From the NCBI GenBank assembly GCA_020073345.1, contig JAIQFI010000029.1, positions 1 to 64,000 on the forward strand: a stretch of 64,000 nucleotides of DNA. The letters run 5' to 3'. Source of the stretch: Terriglobia bacterium. Lineage in GTDB: Bacteria; Acidobacteriota; Terriglobia; Bryobacterales; Bryobacteraceae. Of the stretch, positions 19,714 through 30,668 are shown one piece after another. Made by a program: the position numbers and the translations under genes. Each line of letters begins with the position of its first letter. Position 1 is the stretch's first letter. The notes under the pieces are model-generated. The model was not told the origin of the DNA and did no database searches. It saw nothing but the letters and a program-made list of their open reading frames with translations.

Positions 19714-20187
19714 CTACTTTCCGAAACGCGCCATCTCGATCGCGGTCATCGCTGCGTCGTAGCCTTTGTTGCCATGTCGGCCGCCGGCGCGCGCCTCCGC
19801 TTGCTCCATGGTATCGGTGGTCAGAACGCCGAAGGCCACCGGAATATTGCACTCGAGCGCGACTTGCTGCAACCCGCGCGCGGCCTCACCGGCGACGAAA
19901 TCGAAGTGGGGCGTCTCGCCGCGGATCACGGCCCCCAGAGCGATGATGGCACTGTAGCCACCGTGGGCCAGCCATTTCGCGGCCAACGGCAACTCGAACG
20001 CCCCAGGAACATAGAACACCTCGATCCCGGCGGCGCCGGCTTTGGTAAGGGCTTCGCGTGCGCCTTCCAGCAACTTTTCAGTGATGCCAGAGTTAAAGCG
20101 CGCCACTACGATGGCGAACTTCAGACTGCTGGCGTCGTTTCTTCCAGACGCTATCGCGTCGGCACTCCAAGGGGTTTCACGAGACAT
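19714..20187 (-). CDS. ribH: 6,7-dimethyl-8-ribityllumazine synthase
   Basis: 157 residues from ATG 20187 ([10 protein letters not shown]); the frame is open further to a TTG at 20220, without support. It makes the last precursor of riboflavin. Motifs are VARFNSGIT (about 28), [12 protein letters not shown] (about 59), [14 protein letters not shown] (about 83, with the catalytic histidine region) and FGVLTTDT (about 118). No other rib gene is nearby. Divergent from lepA over a 63-nt gap. Confidence 0.94.
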   Translation of the reverse strand: MSRETPWSADAIASGRNDASSLKFAIVVARFNSGITEKLLEGAREALTKAGAAGIEVFYVPGAFELPLAAKWLAHGGYSAIIALGAVIRGETPHFDFVAGEAARGLQQVALECNIPVAFGVLTTDTMEQAEARAGGRHGNKGYDAAMTAIEMARFGK

Positions 20188-20250
20188 CGTGGGATAATCA
20201 AGATACCGGTTCGGCTTCAATCATACCGCGCTCATACGACAGTAGTAAGC

Positions 20251-22062
20251 ATGGATCCCCAGAGAATCCGGAATTTCAGCATTATTGCGCACATCGACCA
20301 CGGCAAGTCCACGCTGGCCGACCGTCTGCTCGAAGTGACCGGCGCGCTCAGCCAGCGCGAGATGATGGCGCAGGTGCTGGACTCGATGGATCTGGAGCGC
20401 GAGCGCGGCATCACCATCAAGGCGCACGCCGTCCGGCTGAACTACCGCTCCAAGGACGGTGTGGACTATCAGCTCAACCTGATTGACACACCTGGCCATG
20501 TGGACTTCTCCTATGAAGTGTCGCGCAGTCTGCAAGCCTGCGAAGGCGCCCTGCTGGTGGTGGATGCGTCCCAGGGCGTCGAAGCCCAGACGCTCGCCAA
20601 CACCTACCTGGCGCTGCACCATAATCTTGAAATCATTCCGGTGATCAACAAGATCGATCTGCCCTCGGCCGAGCCCGAGCGGATTCGTGAGCAGATCGAG
20701 CAGTTGATCGGCCTGGACGCCAAGGACGCCATTCTGGTGAGCGCCAAACAGGGCATCGGCATCGAGGACGTGCTCGAAGCAGTGGTGCATTTGATCCCGC
20801 CTCCTAAAGGCTCGCCCGATGCGCCTTTACGCGCGCTGATTTTCGATTCCTGGTTCGACCCGTACCGTGGCGTGATTATTCTGACGCGCGTACTGGAAGG
20901 CCGGCTGTACAAGGGGCAGAAGATCCGGCTGTGGTCGAGCGAAAAAGTGTTTGAGGTGGACGGGCTGGGGTATCAATCGCCCAAGCCGATTCCGTGTGAC
21001 GAGCTGAGCGCCGGCGAAGTGGGATTCTTATTCGCCAACATCAAGACCGTATCGGATGCTCAGATCGGCGACACGATCATCGACCACGCGAATCCGGCAT
21101 CCGAACCACTGCCGGGATTCGAGCCGCTGAAAGCGATGGTGTTCGCGGGTCTGTATCCGGTGGAATCGCACGAGCACGGTATGCTGCGCGACGCGCTCGA
21201 AAAACTCCGGCTGAATGACAGCGCCTTCAGTTTCGAGCCCGAAAATTCAGCGGCGCTGGGCTTCGGCTTCCGCTGCGGATTCCTGGGGCTGCTGCACCTG
21301 GAAATCGTGCAGGAACGCCTGGAGCGCGAGTTCAACATCAACTTGATCACTACGGCGCCGGGAGTGCGCTACAAGATCACCCTTACGGACGGGACGGTTG
21401 CGGAGGTGGACAACCCATCCAAATTCCCGGATCCTTCGGGCATCGAAAAGATCGAAGAGCCCATCATCGAAGCCACGGTGATTACGCGCGAAGAGTATAT
21501 CGGCGAGATCCTCAAGCTGATGGAAGAGAAACGCGGAAACCAGAAAAAATTCGAGTACATCGGCGGCGGCCGCGTGATGCTGGTCTATGAAATGCCGTTG
21601 AACGAAATCGTGATGGATTTCTACGACCGCTTGAAGTCGGCGTCGCGGGGATATGCCTCGCTCGATTATCACCTGGCGGGCTATCGCATCTCGAAGATGG
21701 TGCGGCTGGATGTCCTGGTGGCCGGAGAGCCGGTGGACGCGCTATCGATGATCGTGCACGCGGACTTTGCCTATGAGCGCGGCAAAATGCTGATCGAGCG
21801 GCTGCGTAAGCTGATTCCGCGGCAGATGTTCGAAGTAGCGCTGCAGGCAGCCATCGGAAGCAAGGTGATCGCGCGCGAAACCATTTCGGGAATGCGCAAG
21901 AACGTGCTGGCGAAGTGCTACGGCGGCGATATCTCGCGCAAACGCAAGCTGCTCGAGAAGCAAAAGGAAGGCAAGCGCCGCATGAAACGCGTGGGGAAAG
22001 TGGAGATCCCGCAGGAAGCGTTCCTGGCAGTGCTCAAGGTCGGCGGATCGGCCGAGGAGTAG
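20251..22062 (+). CDS. lepA: Elongation factor 4 (LepA)
   Basis: 603 residues from ATG 20251 ([18 protein letters not shown]). The frame is open much further upstream through the antisense of ribH, which is not coding. GTPase motifs: AHIDHGKST (13-21), [16 protein letters not shown] (switch I), IDTPGHVDF and NKIDLP. The LepA-specific C-terminal domain is present ([20 protein letters not shown] type). EF4 acts on ribosomes during translation under stress. Divergent from ribH, and it ends 1 nt from a convergent gene. Confidence 0.97.
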   Translation: MDPQRIRNFSIIAHIDHGKSTLADRLLEVTGALSQREMMAQVLDSMDLERERGITIKAHAVRLNYRSKDGVDYQLNLIDTPGHVDFSYEVSRSLQACEGALLVVDASQGVEAQTLANTYLALHHNLEIIPVINKIDLPSAEPERIREQIEQLIGLDAKDAILVSAKQGIGIEDVLEAVVHLIPPPKGSPDAPLRALIFDSWFDPYRGVIILTRVLEGRLYKGQKIRLWSSEKVFEVDGLGYQSPKPIPCDELSAGEVGFLFANIKTVSDAQIGDTIIDHANPASEPLPGFEPLKAMVFAGLYPVESHEHGMLRDALEKLRLNDSAFSFEPENSAALGFGFRCGFLGLLHLEIVQERLEREFNINLITTAPGVRYKITLTDGTVAEVDNPSKFPDPSGIEKIEEPIIEATVITREEYIGEILKLMEEKRGNQKKFEYIGGGRVMLVYEMPLNEIVMDFYDRLKSASRGYASLDYHLAGYRISKMVRLDVLVAGEPVDALSMIVHADFAYERGKMLIERLRKLIPRQMFEVALQAAIGSKVIARETISGMRKNVLAKCYGGDISRKRKLLEKQKEGKRRMKRVGKVEIPQEAFLAVLKVGGSAEE

Positions 22063-22063
22063 C

Positions 22064-22969
22064 CTACCGCGCTTCCTCGTAAACGCGCCGCACGACGTTA
22101 GGAATCGGATTCATATTCTCCCAATCCGGGTACTTCGCTTTCAGCTCGGATTGCAACAGCTTGCCAGCTTCCTCCACCGAAGTCCCCTGGCGCTTCAGTT
22201 CCAGCGCCCGTCGCTGCACATCGACCAGAAACGCGCGCTCCTTGCCGATCAGAGAGCCGTCCCCTAGCGCACCATGATCAGGAACCACATAGCGCGGCTT
22301 GAGCGGCTCGAGCTGGTCGAGCAAGGACAGCCAGCCTTTCACGCTCGCGTCCTCGTTGGGCATGTTAGGCACCAGCTTGTTCTGGACGATGTCGCCGGGG
22401 ATCAGCACGCTGTCCTCGGGCACAAAGATCAGCTCGTCGCCTTTGGTGTGCGCGGCGCCCCACCAGAACAGGCGAACGGTAACTCCGCCGAGATCGAGTG
22501 TCGCCTCGCGGTCGAACACGATGTCCGCCTGGCGCAGCTTGACTCCCTGAAGCAGCTCCTTGTTCTGTGCGGACCGGCTGCTGAACAAGTCGATATATTC
22601 CGTGCCACGGCGGCCGATCTCGTCTTGTTGCGCGGAGGGGCGAATCAGGATGGTATTGGCCGGAAACGCGCTCTCGCCGGCGGCATGCTCAGGGTGAAAG
22701 TGCGTGGTCGTGAGATAGAGCGCGGGACCTTTAGCCAGCCTCTGCGCCTCGCGCGCCACGATCGCGCCGTTGCGCGGGCCCATGCCGGTATCGACCACCA
22801 ATGTCGCGCGGGTTCCAACCACGTAGGCGATATTCGGAAAGCCGATGATGGCATAAACGTGGTCCGAGACGCGAGTGACGGCGTTTTCGGGCACGCCTTG
22901 CTGGGCCTGGGGCAAGCCGATCGTGACGCACAGCGCGCCCAAGAGAAAGAGTTTAATGCAGAGCCGCAT
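22064..22969 (-). CDS. Secreted metallo-beta-lactamase-fold hydrolase with HxHxEH motif
   Basis: 301 residues from ATG 22969; a longer upstream frame runs through the next gene's promoter. Signal peptide MRLCIKLFLLGALCVTIG (cut near 23). The MBL fold shows GMGPRNG (about 69), THFHPEH (about 90-96), then a histidine in GAAHTKGDE and GDIVQNK. The zinc motif is HxHxEH instead of the usual HxHxDH. Similar secreted MBL proteins often accompany PQQ dehydrogenases, as here (the gene at 23020 is divergent). Substrate unknown. Confidence 0.75.
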   Translation of the reverse strand: MRLCIKLFLLGALCVTIGLPQAQQGVPENAVTRVSDHVYAIIGFPNIAYVVGTRATLVVDTGMGPRNGAIVAREAQRLAKGPALYLTTTHFHPEHAAGESAFPANTILIRPSAQQDEIGRRGTEYIDLFSSRSAQNKELLQGVKLRQADIVFDREATLDLGGVTVRLFWWGAAHTKGDELIFVPEDSVLIPGDIVQNKLVPNMPNEDASVKGWLSLLDQLEPLKPRYVVPDHGALGDGSLIGKERAFLVDVQRRALELKRQGTSVEEAGKLLQSELKAKYPDWENMNPIPNVVRRVYEEAR

Positions 22970-23019
22970 CCGCCTACCTCTCTGCCGCAGTATTCTACTA
23001 CAGAGGAGCGGCCCATCCA

Positions 23020-24561
23020 ATGAAACGACTCTCAGTGTGCGCATCGCTGTTATGGCTCGCCGGTATCCTGAGCGCCCAGACAGCGAATCCATGTCCGGCC
23101 GGCAAGCCGTTCGATCCTGCCGGTGCCTCTTGGATCGGCTGGGGAGGCGATCTGGCGAACACGCGGTTTCAAGGTTCGAATGACGCCAAGATCGCGGCGG
23201 CGGACGTCCCACGGCTCAAGCTGAAATGGGCTTTCGGATTCCCTGGCGCAAAATCCGTATACGGTCAGCCCTCCGTGGTTGGCGGACGCGTATTCGTCGG
23301 AGTCGATACGGGCGCCGTCTACTCGCTGGACGCCTCGACCGGATGCGTGTATTGGATGTTCCAGGCGGAATCCGGCGTGCGCAGCGCTGTCACCTTGCAT
23401 CGCATCGAAACGCGATCCGTCGTGTTCTTTGGTGATGGCAAGGCGAACGTCTACGCAGTCGATGCAGTTACGGGGCAGCAGATTTGGAAAGCTCAGGCTG
23501 ATTCACATGCCTCAGCCCGAATTACGGGCGGCCTCAAAGCTTTCGAAGGACGTGTGTACGTGCCGGTGGCGTCGGGCGAGGAGGGCGCGGGGCCCAACCG
23601 CAATTACGCGTGCTGCACCTTTCGTGGCAGCGTGGTCGCGCTGGAGGCCGCGACGGGCAAGCAGGTCTGGAAAACCTACACGATCGCCGAGGAGCCCAAG
23701 CCGGTTGGGAAGAACGCCAACGGCGTGCAGCGGTTCGCTCCGGCCGGCGGCGGAGTTTGGAATTCGCCCACCATCGATCCGGCGCGACACGCGCTGTACA
23801 TCGGCACGGGCGACTCCTACACGGAACCCGCGGCTGACACCACCGACGCGATCATGGCCATGCACCTGAACACCGGCAAGATCCTGTGGTCGGTGCAGGA
23901 CACCGGAAAGGATGCATGGCTGGCGGGGTGCAACGGTGCGACGCCTCCAGAGAACTGTCCCAAAGAGCTTGGGCCGGATCATGATTTCGGCTCGCCACCA
24001 ATCCTGAAGACTCTACCGGGCGGGCGAACCATCCTGGTTGCGGGTCAAAAGAGCGGCAATGTATGGGCTCATGATCCCGACCGGAAAGGCGCGGTGATCT
24101 GGAAAACCGCGCTAGTGAACAACACCAGCGAGTTCGGTGGAAAGATCGTCTGGGGAGGCGCGGCTGACGACCAGACTGCCTACTTCGGCCTGGGCCCCGG
24201 AGGGATCGCCGCGGTGCAGCTTCGGGACGGCGAAAGGAAATGGTTCACCATGCCGGAACTCGCGCCGGCGATGGCACAGCATCCCGGGCACGAGGGTCCC
24301 CTGACAGCGATCCCGGGCGTGGTGTTTTCGGGCGCCTGGGATGGGATACTGCGTGCGCTCTCCGCGGCCGATGGGAAAGTGATCTGGGAGTACAACACCA
24401 TTCAGGAATTCACCACTGTGAACGGAGTGGCTGCGAAAGGCGGTTCCATGGGGGCCGCGGGACCGGTGATCGCCGGCGGGGTGTTGTTCGTCCCATCGGG
24501 TTACGTCGGGGTCCGGCAGGGGATTCCCGGTAATGTGCTGCTAGCTCTGTCCGTACCGTAA
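23020..24561 (+). CDS. PQQ-binding-like beta-propeller dehydrogenase (polyvinyl-alcohol-dehydrogenase-like)
   Basis: 513 residues with a signal peptide (cut after LSAQT, near 20). PQQ/WD-like repeats occur throughout (AVYSLDASTGCVYWMF, NVYAVDAVTGQQIWKA, VVALEAATGKQVWKT). The vicinal pair in NYACCTF (about 205) resembles the disulfide ring near PQQ. The arrangement is closest to polyvinyl alcohol dehydrogenase-like quinoproteins; no cytochrome c motif is present, so electrons must go to another carrier. Ribosome site GAGGAG about 10 nt before ATG. Divergent from the MBL gene; an SDR follows 14 nt later. Confidence 0.75.
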   Translation: MKRLSVCASLLWLAGILSAQTANPCPAGKPFDPAGASWIGWGGDLANTRFQGSNDAKIAAADVPRLKLKWAFGFPGAKSVYGQPSVVGGRVFVGVDTGAVYSLDASTGCVYWMFQAESGVRSAVTLHRIETRSVVFFGDGKANVYAVDAVTGQQIWKAQADSHASARITGGLKAFEGRVYVPVASGEEGAGPNRNYACCTFRGSVVALEAATGKQVWKTYTIAEEPKPVGKNANGVQRFAPAGGGVWNSPTIDPARHALYIGTGDSYTEPAADTTDAIMAMHLNTGKILWSVQDTGKDAWLAGCNGATPPENCPKELGPDHDFGSPPILKTLPGGRTILVAGQKSGNVWAHDPDRKGAVIWKTALVNNTSEFGGKIVWGGAADDQTAYFGLGPGGIAAVQLRDGERKWFTMPELAPAMAQHPGHEGPLTAIPGVVFSGAWDGILRALSAADGKVIWEYNTIQEFTTVNGVAAKGGSMGAAGPVIAGGVLFVPSGYVGVRQGIPGNVLLALSVP

Positions 24562-24575
24562 AGGAGATCGATCCC

Positions 24576-25388
24576 ATGGGGAGACTGGAAGGCAAGAACG
24601 TTCTGGTGACGGGAGCTTCTTCCGGAATCGGGCAGGCGATCGCGGTTCGCTTCGCACAAGAGGGAGCCAACGTCGCGATGAACTATCGCGGCGAGCCGCA
24701 AGAAGTTCAGCAGACCCAGGAGATGGTGCGCAAGGTTCGATCAAGTGACGCCCGTTCCAGCGCGTCGGTGAAAGACCTACCGGTGCAGGCCGACGTCTCC
24801 CAGGAAGTCCAGGTTCAGAAAATGTTCCGGCAGGTGATCGAGTCGTTTGGTTCGCTGGACGTGCTGATTAACAACGCGGGAATTCAAATCCCCACGCCGA
24901 GTCACGAAACTGAAATGGCGGATTTCGACCGGGTTCTAGGCGTGAACTTGCGGGGCGCGTTCCTCTGTGCGCGCGAAGCGCTGCGGCACTTCGTAGCTCG
25001 CGGAACCGGGGGAGTGATCGTGAACAACTCCAGCGTGCATGAGATCATTTCCAAGCCCACATACGCCAGCTATTCGATCAGTAAAGGCGGCATGGAGAAT
25101 CTGACCAAGACACTCGCCCTGGAATACGCGGGGCGAGGAATTCGGGTAAATGCCGTGGGGCCCGGCGCGGTGGTGACACCGATCAATAAAGCCTGGATCG
25201 ACAATCCCAAAGCTCGCGAGGAAGTGTGCAGTCACATTCCCATGGGACGGCCCGCCAGTGCCGAAGAAATCGCCGCAGTGTTCGCGTTCCTGGCCTCCGA
25301 CGATGCTTCGTATATCACTGGTCAGACGATTTTCGCGTGCGGCGGCTTGACGCTTTACCCTGAGTTCCGCGAGCCCTGGTCGTCCTGA
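24576..25388 (+). CDS. Short-chain dehydrogenase/reductase (glucose 1-dehydrogenase-like)
   Basis: 270 residues of the classical SDR family. TGASSGIGQAIA (about 13-24) binds NAD(P), NNAGIQ (about 101) is the structural motif and YSISKGG (YxxxK, about 166-172) holds the catalytic tyrosine and lysine. NAVGPGAVVTPINK near the C-terminus fits glucose 1-dehydrogenase-like SDRs. Ribosome site AAGGAGA before ATG 24576. It lies 14 nt after the PQQ enzyme, so both may work on the same sugar or alcohol. Confidence 0.85.
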   Translation: MGRLEGKNVLVTGASSGIGQAIAVRFAQEGANVAMNYRGEPQEVQQTQEMVRKVRSSDARSSASVKDLPVQADVSQEVQVQKMFRQVIESFGSLDVLINNAGIQIPTPSHETEMADFDRVLGVNLRGAFLCAREALRHFVARGTGGVIVNNSSVHEIISKPTYASYSISKGGMENLTKTLALEYAGRGIRVNAVGPGAVVTPINKAWIDNPKAREEVCSHIPMGRPASAEEIAAVFAFLASDDASYITGQTIFACGGLTLYPEFREPWSS

Positions 25389-25638
25389 TGGGTCCCCGGA
25401 TTTCGTAAGCCCTTTCAAACCAAGGAGATCCCCCGGGGGCCTACCCTTTGTTACAGTTCCCGCCGATCTCTTGCATACAGCGCCCACCAGCCCAAGTGTC
25501 TGCCTAGGGTTGCAGGGGAGTTCTGCGTCGAACGATGTCCAAGTTACGCGAGCGAACTGAGAGACGGGGGCACGGGCGGATTTGCGCGCCGGCGGGGCGG
25601 CAACTGTGAGCCGGTACTTCGCGTTCAATCGCAGGAAC

Positions 25639-26169
25639 ATGACCTGCAGACTCGCCTTGCTGGCATTGGCCGCCGCTCTCGGCAACCTTCCCGCGGAAAC
25701 CCCGGTGGCCGACGAATATCAGGTGAAGGCGGCATTCTTGTTCAACTTCCCCAAGTTCGTCGAATGGCCAACGGAAGCCTTTAAAGGCCCCGGAGATCCG
25801 ATTACGATTTGCGTGTTTGGACAAAATCCGTTCGGTACTGCGCTAGAGGATGTGGTCCGCAACAAGACCGTGGCGAATCGGGCGTTCGTAGTTCGCGATG
25901 TTGTGAATGCCCAGCAGGCGAGTAAGTGCCAAATCGTTTTCGTGGCTGCTTCAGAGCGGAAACGCTATCGTCCGCTCCTGGAGGAGCTCAGGGGGCGCAG
26001 CATTTTGACCGTCGGCGAAACGGACGACTTCACCGTGAACGGCGGGATCATCAATTTCAAATTGAAAGATGCGCGGGTGCGGATCGAAATCGACGCCGGC
26101 GCGGCCGAGCTGGCCAAGCTGCACATAAGCTCCAAGCTTTTGAGCCTGGCCGAAGTCGCGAGGAAATAG
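25639..26169 (+). CDS. YfiR-family periplasmic protein (DUF4154)
   Basis: 176 residues from ATG 25639 (MTCRLALLALAAALG, signal peptide); the frame is also open from 25582. The domain begins with EYQVKAAFLFNFPKFVEWP, the hallmark of YfiR/DUF4154, and goes on with CVFGQNPFG and a final INFKLKDARVRIEID. In Pseudomonas, periplasmic YfiR binds the periplasmic part of the diguanylate cyclase YfiN and holds it off. Here the next genes are a TonB receptor and a kinase with a YfiN-type sensor domain, so this is probably the periplasmic regulator of that kinase. The 250 nt before the gene hold no other recognised element. Confidence 0.85.
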   Translation: MTCRLALLALAAALGNLPAETPVADEYQVKAAFLFNFPKFVEWPTEAFKGPGDPITICVFGQNPFGTALEDVVRNKTVANRAFVVRDVVNAQQASKCQIVFVAASERKRYRPLLEELRGRSILTVGETDDFTVNGGIINFKLKDARVRIEIDAGAAELAKLHISSKLLSLAEVARK

Positions 26170-26203
26170 GGAGCAACGAAATGTATACGGGAGCACCGAA
26201 CAA

Positions 26204-28204
26204 ATGAATCCAACACGGTGGCTTTGGATTGTTATTCTTTTCGCGCTGTGCTTATCAGGGCGGGCAACCGCGCAGGTGTCCTCGCAGACGCCATCAACAG
26301 GCGCGGGGCACGATCTCAGCTCGCTGGACCTGGAATCGCTGCTGAACACAAAGGTCATCACGGCCTCCAAGTTCTCTGAGAACCTGGCTGACGCGCCGGG
26401 CGTGATCTCCGTGATCAGCCAAGACGAACTGCGGAGATTCGGGGGGACGACGCTCCAGGAAGTGCTGGAGCGGGTACCCGGGCTGAGTCTTGCCAGCGCC
26501 TACTTCACCGACCGCAGCCTGATAGCGGCACGCGGCGATCAGACTAAGATCAACGGGGGCCACGTTCTGTTCCTCATCAACGGCCGGCCAACCCGCGAGG
26601 TGCTGGAGGGCGGCCTGATCAGCGATTTGCTGGAAGCCTTCCCCGTCAACGCTCTCGAGAAGATCGAGGTCATTAAAGGACCTGGCTCTGTTTTGTACGG
26701 GTCCAATGCATTCTCCGCAGTGGTCAACCTGATCACGAAAAAGGCCGAAAGCAACGGCATCGCCGTCAGCGGGCTCGGCGGCGAGCAAGGCGCGAAGGGC
26801 AGCTCCGGACAGGTGATGATCAAACGCGGAAGCTTCAGCCTCTTCGGAGCGGGCCAGTTCCACCAAAGGCCCAACTGGACCACCGACTACCGGCTTCCCG
26901 TTTCCTTGATCGGGGATCCCGTGGCACCGGTTGTTCCTCTGGTACAAAACCTAACACTGGAAGACCGTGGGGATGGCGCGTATCTCGGAGCAAGCTACAA
27001 GAATCTCGCCTTCATGTCTTCTTTCACCGAATGGCATGCTCCTTCGTTTGTGCGGGGAAGCACCGCTTCAAACAAGTGGAGACGGGGCTTCGCGGACCTG
27101 GGGTACACGGTCAAGGCTACCAACGATTGGGACATGAGCTTCAACGCGACGTATACCCGAAACACGTTCGACAATTTCGGGTATCCCAGCATCGGCCGGG
27201 ACTCCCAGGAACTGGTGCTGGAGTGGACCAACGGGGTGACGTTTAGCAACCGGGATCGATTGACTTTCGGAGCGCTGTTCAATCACGTCGAGGGACAGGA
27301 GACCTACTTCGGAATCGATCCGCCGTTCCAAATCTCCGATGGTTCACGTCCGGGCGGTGCCTTCTACGCGCAGTGGGATCATCAGCTCGTAGACACGGTG
27401 AAACTGGTCGGCGGCGTCCAGGTAAACAAAATTGATGGCACCGGCATGAACGTGGTGCCGAGAGCGGGCGTCGTCTGGAACCCCACGCCTCATGTGGGCG
27501 TAAAAGCCTTGTATAGCGGAGCCTTCCGGGCGCCCAGCATCAACGAGACGATGCTGAATCACCCTGGCTTGCAGGGAAACCCGGATTTGAAGCCGGAAAA
27601 GGTGGGAACCGTGGATCTTAGCGTGAGCTATCAGGCGAATCGTTTCCAAGGGGCACTCACGTACTTCCATAGCCGGCAAACCGACAGCATTGTTGTGGAT
27701 ACGCAGCCGGTTCGCTGGAGGTACCTGAATCTGGGCGAAGCCACGTTTGAGGGATTCGAGCTCGAAAGCAAGTACTACCTGCGGAAAAGTTTCTTCCTGA
27801 CCGGATCGGTATCCTACCAGGCCAACGAGGATGGAAACGAAAACTATAACGTAACGCCAGTCCCAAACTTTGGGGCGAAGGCTGGTCTCAGTTACCGCGC
27901 GGAGAACGGGCTGACACTGAGCATATTCGATAACTACCAGGGCGCTCTTAACGGATTCAGCAACACCACCGTCAATCCGAGCCCTATGGCTTATCACCTG
28001 CTGAGTTCTCACTTTCGATACGACCTTTCCCGCTATCTGGGGTCCAGAGACAAGGGCGGCGTAGCCTTTTTCGCGCATGCGGAAAACCTCGCCAACTACC
28101 AGGTGTGGCTGCCGGATTGGGGGAATAACTCCGGCGATACGATGCCGGTGAACCGCGGCCGGACGGTCTATTTCGGTGTTGAGTTTTCGTTGGGACGAGA
28201 GTAA
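26204..28204 (+). CDS. TonB-dependent outer-membrane receptor
   Basis: 666 residues. Signal peptide to about 24 (GRATAQ), then a linker (SLDLESLLNTKVITASKFSE) that starts the plug of a TonB receptor subfamily, plug domain about 60-180 (GVISVISQDELRRFGG, IEVIKGPGSVLYGSNAFSAV), and a 22-strand barrel to a C-terminal aromatic-rich strand (TVYFGVEFSL). The ligand is unknown. The SLLNTKV.TASK class is often found beside YfiR and hybrid kinase genes. It lies 34 nt after yfiR and 39 nt before the kinase, consistent with one operon. Confidence 0.9.
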   Translation: MNPTRWLWIVILFALCLSGRATAQVSSQTPSTGAGHDLSSLDLESLLNTKVITASKFSENLADAPGVISVISQDELRRFGGTTLQEVLERVPGLSLASAYFTDRSLIAARGDQTKINGGHVLFLINGRPTREVLEGGLISDLLEAFPVNALEKIEVIKGPGSVLYGSNAFSAVVNLITKKAESNGIAVSGLGGEQGAKGSSGQVMIKRGSFSLFGAGQFHQRPNWTTDYRLPVSLIGDPVAPVVPLVQNLTLEDRGDGAYLGASYKNLAFMSSFTEWHAPSFVRGSTASNKWRRGFADLGYTVKATNDWDMSFNATYTRNTFDNFGYPSIGRDSQELVLEWTNGVTFSNRDRLTFGALFNHVEGQETYFGIDPPFQISDGSRPGGAFYAQWDHQLVDTVKLVGGVQVNKIDGTGMNVVPRAGVVWNPTPHVGVKALYSGAFRAPSINETMLNHPGLQGNPDLKPEKVGTVDLSVSYQANRFQGALTYFHSRQTDSIVVDTQPVRWRYLNLGEATFEGFELESKYYLRKSFFLTGSVSYQANEDGNENYNVTPVPNFGAKAGLSYRAENGLTLSIFDNYQGALNGFSNTTVNPSPMAYHLLSSHFRYDLSRYLGSRDKGGVAFFAHAENLANYQVWLPDWGNNSGDTMPVNRGRTVYFGVEFSLGRE

Positions 28205-28243
28205 TCCAGGATGCGTCGACGGAGGGCTTAGGCGGGATTTGGC

Positions 28244-30652
28244 ATGAGCATCGCGACCCGGTACTACAATCTGCCGATCAAGTACAAACTGCGCCTGGTC
28301 ATCATGGCCACGGTCAGCTGCGCACTGATGCTGGCGTGTGCGGCGGTTCTGGTTTATGACCAGATTGCCGCCCGGGAATCGATGCGGAATGACTTGGATG
28401 TTCTAGCGGAAATTTTCGCCTCAAACAGCACCGCCGCCCTCAGCTTCAATGACGGCCCGACGGCCGAGGAACTTCTCTCGGCGCTCGAGGCCAAGCAGCA
28501 TATCACTTTTGCCGCGCTCTTCCGGCCCGACGGCACGATTTTTGCGAGATACCACCGGGAAGGACCCGACGCCAGGCAAGTGGTGACTCCGCCGGCCGTG
28601 GATCGTACCTGGTTTGAAGGCGACCGGCTGATCGTGTTCAAGGGTGTGTGGCTCAAGGGGCAGAAGATCGGGACGGTGTGTCTCCAGTCCGATCTGGAAG
28701 AGCTCAATGGCAGGCTTCGCCGCTTTGCGGGGATCGTCCTGGCAATCCTCACCTGGACCGCGCTGCTGGCCTTGCTCCTTTCTTCGCGGCTACAAGGCAT
28801 TATCCTGCGGCCTATCGTTCATCTCGCCGAAGTGGCCCGGACGGTATCGGCAAAGAAAACCTACGCGTTGCGCGCGGTGAAGCAATCGGATGACGACCTG
28901 GGCCAGCTCACTGACGATTTCAATCTCATGCTGGCGGAAATCGAGCGCCGGGACGAAGAACTCACCGGACACCGGTACCGCCTGGAGCAAGAAGTCGCTT
29001 CGCGCACCGCGGACCTGGTGGTAGCCAAGGATAAAGCCGAGGCGGCCAGCCGCGCCAAGAGCGAGTTCCTGGCCAACATGAGTCACGAAATCCGGACTCC
29101 GATGAACGGAGTGATGGGCATGACCGAACTGGTCCTCGACACGGAGTTGACGCCGGAGCAACGCGATTACCTGAATACCGTGAAGTCGTCGGCGGACTCG
29201 ATGCTGACGTTGATCAACGACATTCTGGACTTCTCGAAGATCGAAGCCGGGAGGCTGGAGCTTGATCCAGTTCCGTTTAATCTGCGCGATCACGTTGAGG
29301 AGGCCGCGCGAGTGCTGGCGCTCAAGGCGCATGAAACCAACCTGGAGCTGATATGCAATGTGGGGCCGGATGTACCGGAATACGTAGTCGGGGACGTGAC
29401 CCGGATCCGGCAAATCCTAGTCAACCTGCTCGGCAACGCGGTCAAGTTCACCCCATCCGGCGAAGTGGAATTGGAAGTGGATCTGGCCTCGAAGGAACCG
29501 AATGAACTGACCTTGCACTTCATGGTGCGCGATACGGGCATCGGAATTCCTAAAGAAAAACAGGAACTGATCTTCGATGCTTTTACACAGGTGGATGGTT
29601 CCACGACACGCAAGTACGGAGGCACCGGACTGGGGTTGACCATTTCGGCCCGCCTTGTGGACGCGATGAGAGGAAGGATTTGGGTGGAGAGCGAGCCCGG
29701 CAAGGGAAGCGCTTTCCATTTCACTGCAAAACTAGGTGTTGCACCTCAATCGGTCCAGACGCGGCCGGCAGACAAAATGTCGCTGGACGGAGTTCGCGTG
29801 TTGGTGGTCGACGACAATCTGACCAACCGGCGGATTTTGACGGATATGTTGCGGAACTGGGGAATGCAGCCTGCGCCGACCGCGAGCGCTCCGGAAGCCT
29901 TGGCGCAGATGCGCCGCGGCGCCGAGCATGGCCAACCCTTCCAGTTGGTTTTGACGGATGTTCACATGCCCGAAATGGACGGCTTCGACTTGGTTCAGCG
30001 CATTATGCAGTCTCCCGATTTGACCAACGCATGCATTCTGATGCTGACTTCCGGGGAACATTTGGGGGACCTGGCGCGCTGCAGGGAACTAGGCATCTCG
30101 GCGTTCCTTACCAAACCCATCCGGCGGGCAGAATTGCGCACGGCGATCGTGAACGCCATCGCGGATCGAGGTCGCAGCAGCGAGACGGTTCAGGATCTGC
30201 GCAAGCTGGCGCGAAGAACGGCCAGGCCAGCACCGGCCAGCTCCGGCGCGCACATCCTTTTGGCGGAGGACAACGATGTCAACCAACGCGTGGCGCGCGC
30301 GATTCTGGAAAAGGCGGGACACAGCGTGGTGCTGGCCCGCACCGGCCAGAAGGCTCTGACTCTATGGGAAGAGCAGCCCTTCGACCTGATCCTGATGGAC
30401 GTGCAGATGCCGGAGATGGACGGTTTTGAAGCGACCGCCGTGATTCGCGAGCGGGAAAAGCAATCCGGCGCGCACATGCCCATCATCGCCATGACGGCGC
30501 ACGCCATGAGCGGCGACCGCGAACGTTGCCTGGCCGCCGGAATGGACAACTACATCTCCAAACCGATTGATGCTCCGGCTCTTCTGGGCTTAGTGACGAA
30601 ATACCAGACCAAATCCCACGCTGAGGCTCCCGTCAGTAACGCGGTTTCGTAG
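28244..30652 (+). CDS. CHASE8 hybrid sensor histidine kinase with two receiver domains
   Basis: 802 residues. Helix 1 about 20-40; periplasmic CHASE8 domain (about 44-150; [17 protein letters not shown] then [14 protein letters not shown]), as in YfiN; helix 2 about 163-183; HAMP; coiled coil; HisKA with [15 protein letters not shown] (phospho-histidine near 284); HATPase with NLLGNAVKF and GTGLGLTI. Two receivers follow: [22 protein letters not shown] and [22 protein letters not shown], both with intact aspartates. No diguanylate cyclase or output domain is present. The target regulator is not in the window. Confidence 0.9.
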   Translation: MSIATRYYNLPIKYKLRLVIMATVSCALMLACAAVLVYDQIAARESMRNDLDVLAEIFASNSTAALSFNDGPTAEELLSALEAKQHITFAALFRPDGTIFARYHREGPDARQVVTPPAVDRTWFEGDRLIVFKGVWLKGQKIGTVCLQSDLEELNGRLRRFAGIVLAILTWTALLALLLSSRLQGIILRPIVHLAEVARTVSAKKTYALRAVKQSDDDLGQLTDDFNLMLAEIERRDEELTGHRYRLEQEVASRTADLVVAKDKAEAASRAKSEFLANMSHEIRTPMNGVMGMTELVLDTELTPEQRDYLNTVKSSADSMLTLINDILDFSKIEAGRLELDPVPFNLRDHVEEAARVLALKAHETNLELICNVGPDVPEYVVGDVTRIRQILVNLLGNAVKFTPSGEVELEVDLASKEPNELTLHFMVRDTGIGIPKEKQELIFDAFTQVDGSTTRKYGGTGLGLTISARLVDAMRGRIWVESEPGKGSAFHFTAKLGVAPQSVQTRPADKMSLDGVRVLVVDDNLTNRRILTDMLRNWGMQPAPTASAPEALAQMRRGAEHGQPFQLVLTDVHMPEMDGFDLVQRIMQSPDLTNACILMLTSGEHLGDLARCRELGISAFLTKPIRRAELRTAIVNAIADRGRSSETVQDLRKLARRTARPAPASSGAHILLAEDNDVNQRVARAILEKAGHSVVLARTGQKALTLWEEQPFDLILMDVQMPEMDGFEATAVIREREKQSGAHMPIIAMTAHAMSGDRERCLAAGMDNYISKPIDAPALLGLVTKYQTKSHAEAPVSNAVS

Positions 30653-30668
30653 ACGCGGCGTGAGTTGC

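Noticed and set aside
19774-20250. N-terminal extension of lepA through the ribH region
   Set aside because: LepA family proteins begin at [12 protein letters not shown]; the extension is antisense to ribH.
25389-25638. Possible c-di-GMP riboswitch before the YfiR gene
   Set aside because: The conserved core of c-di-GMP-I aptamers (GCAAA segments and the flanking stems) could not be found.
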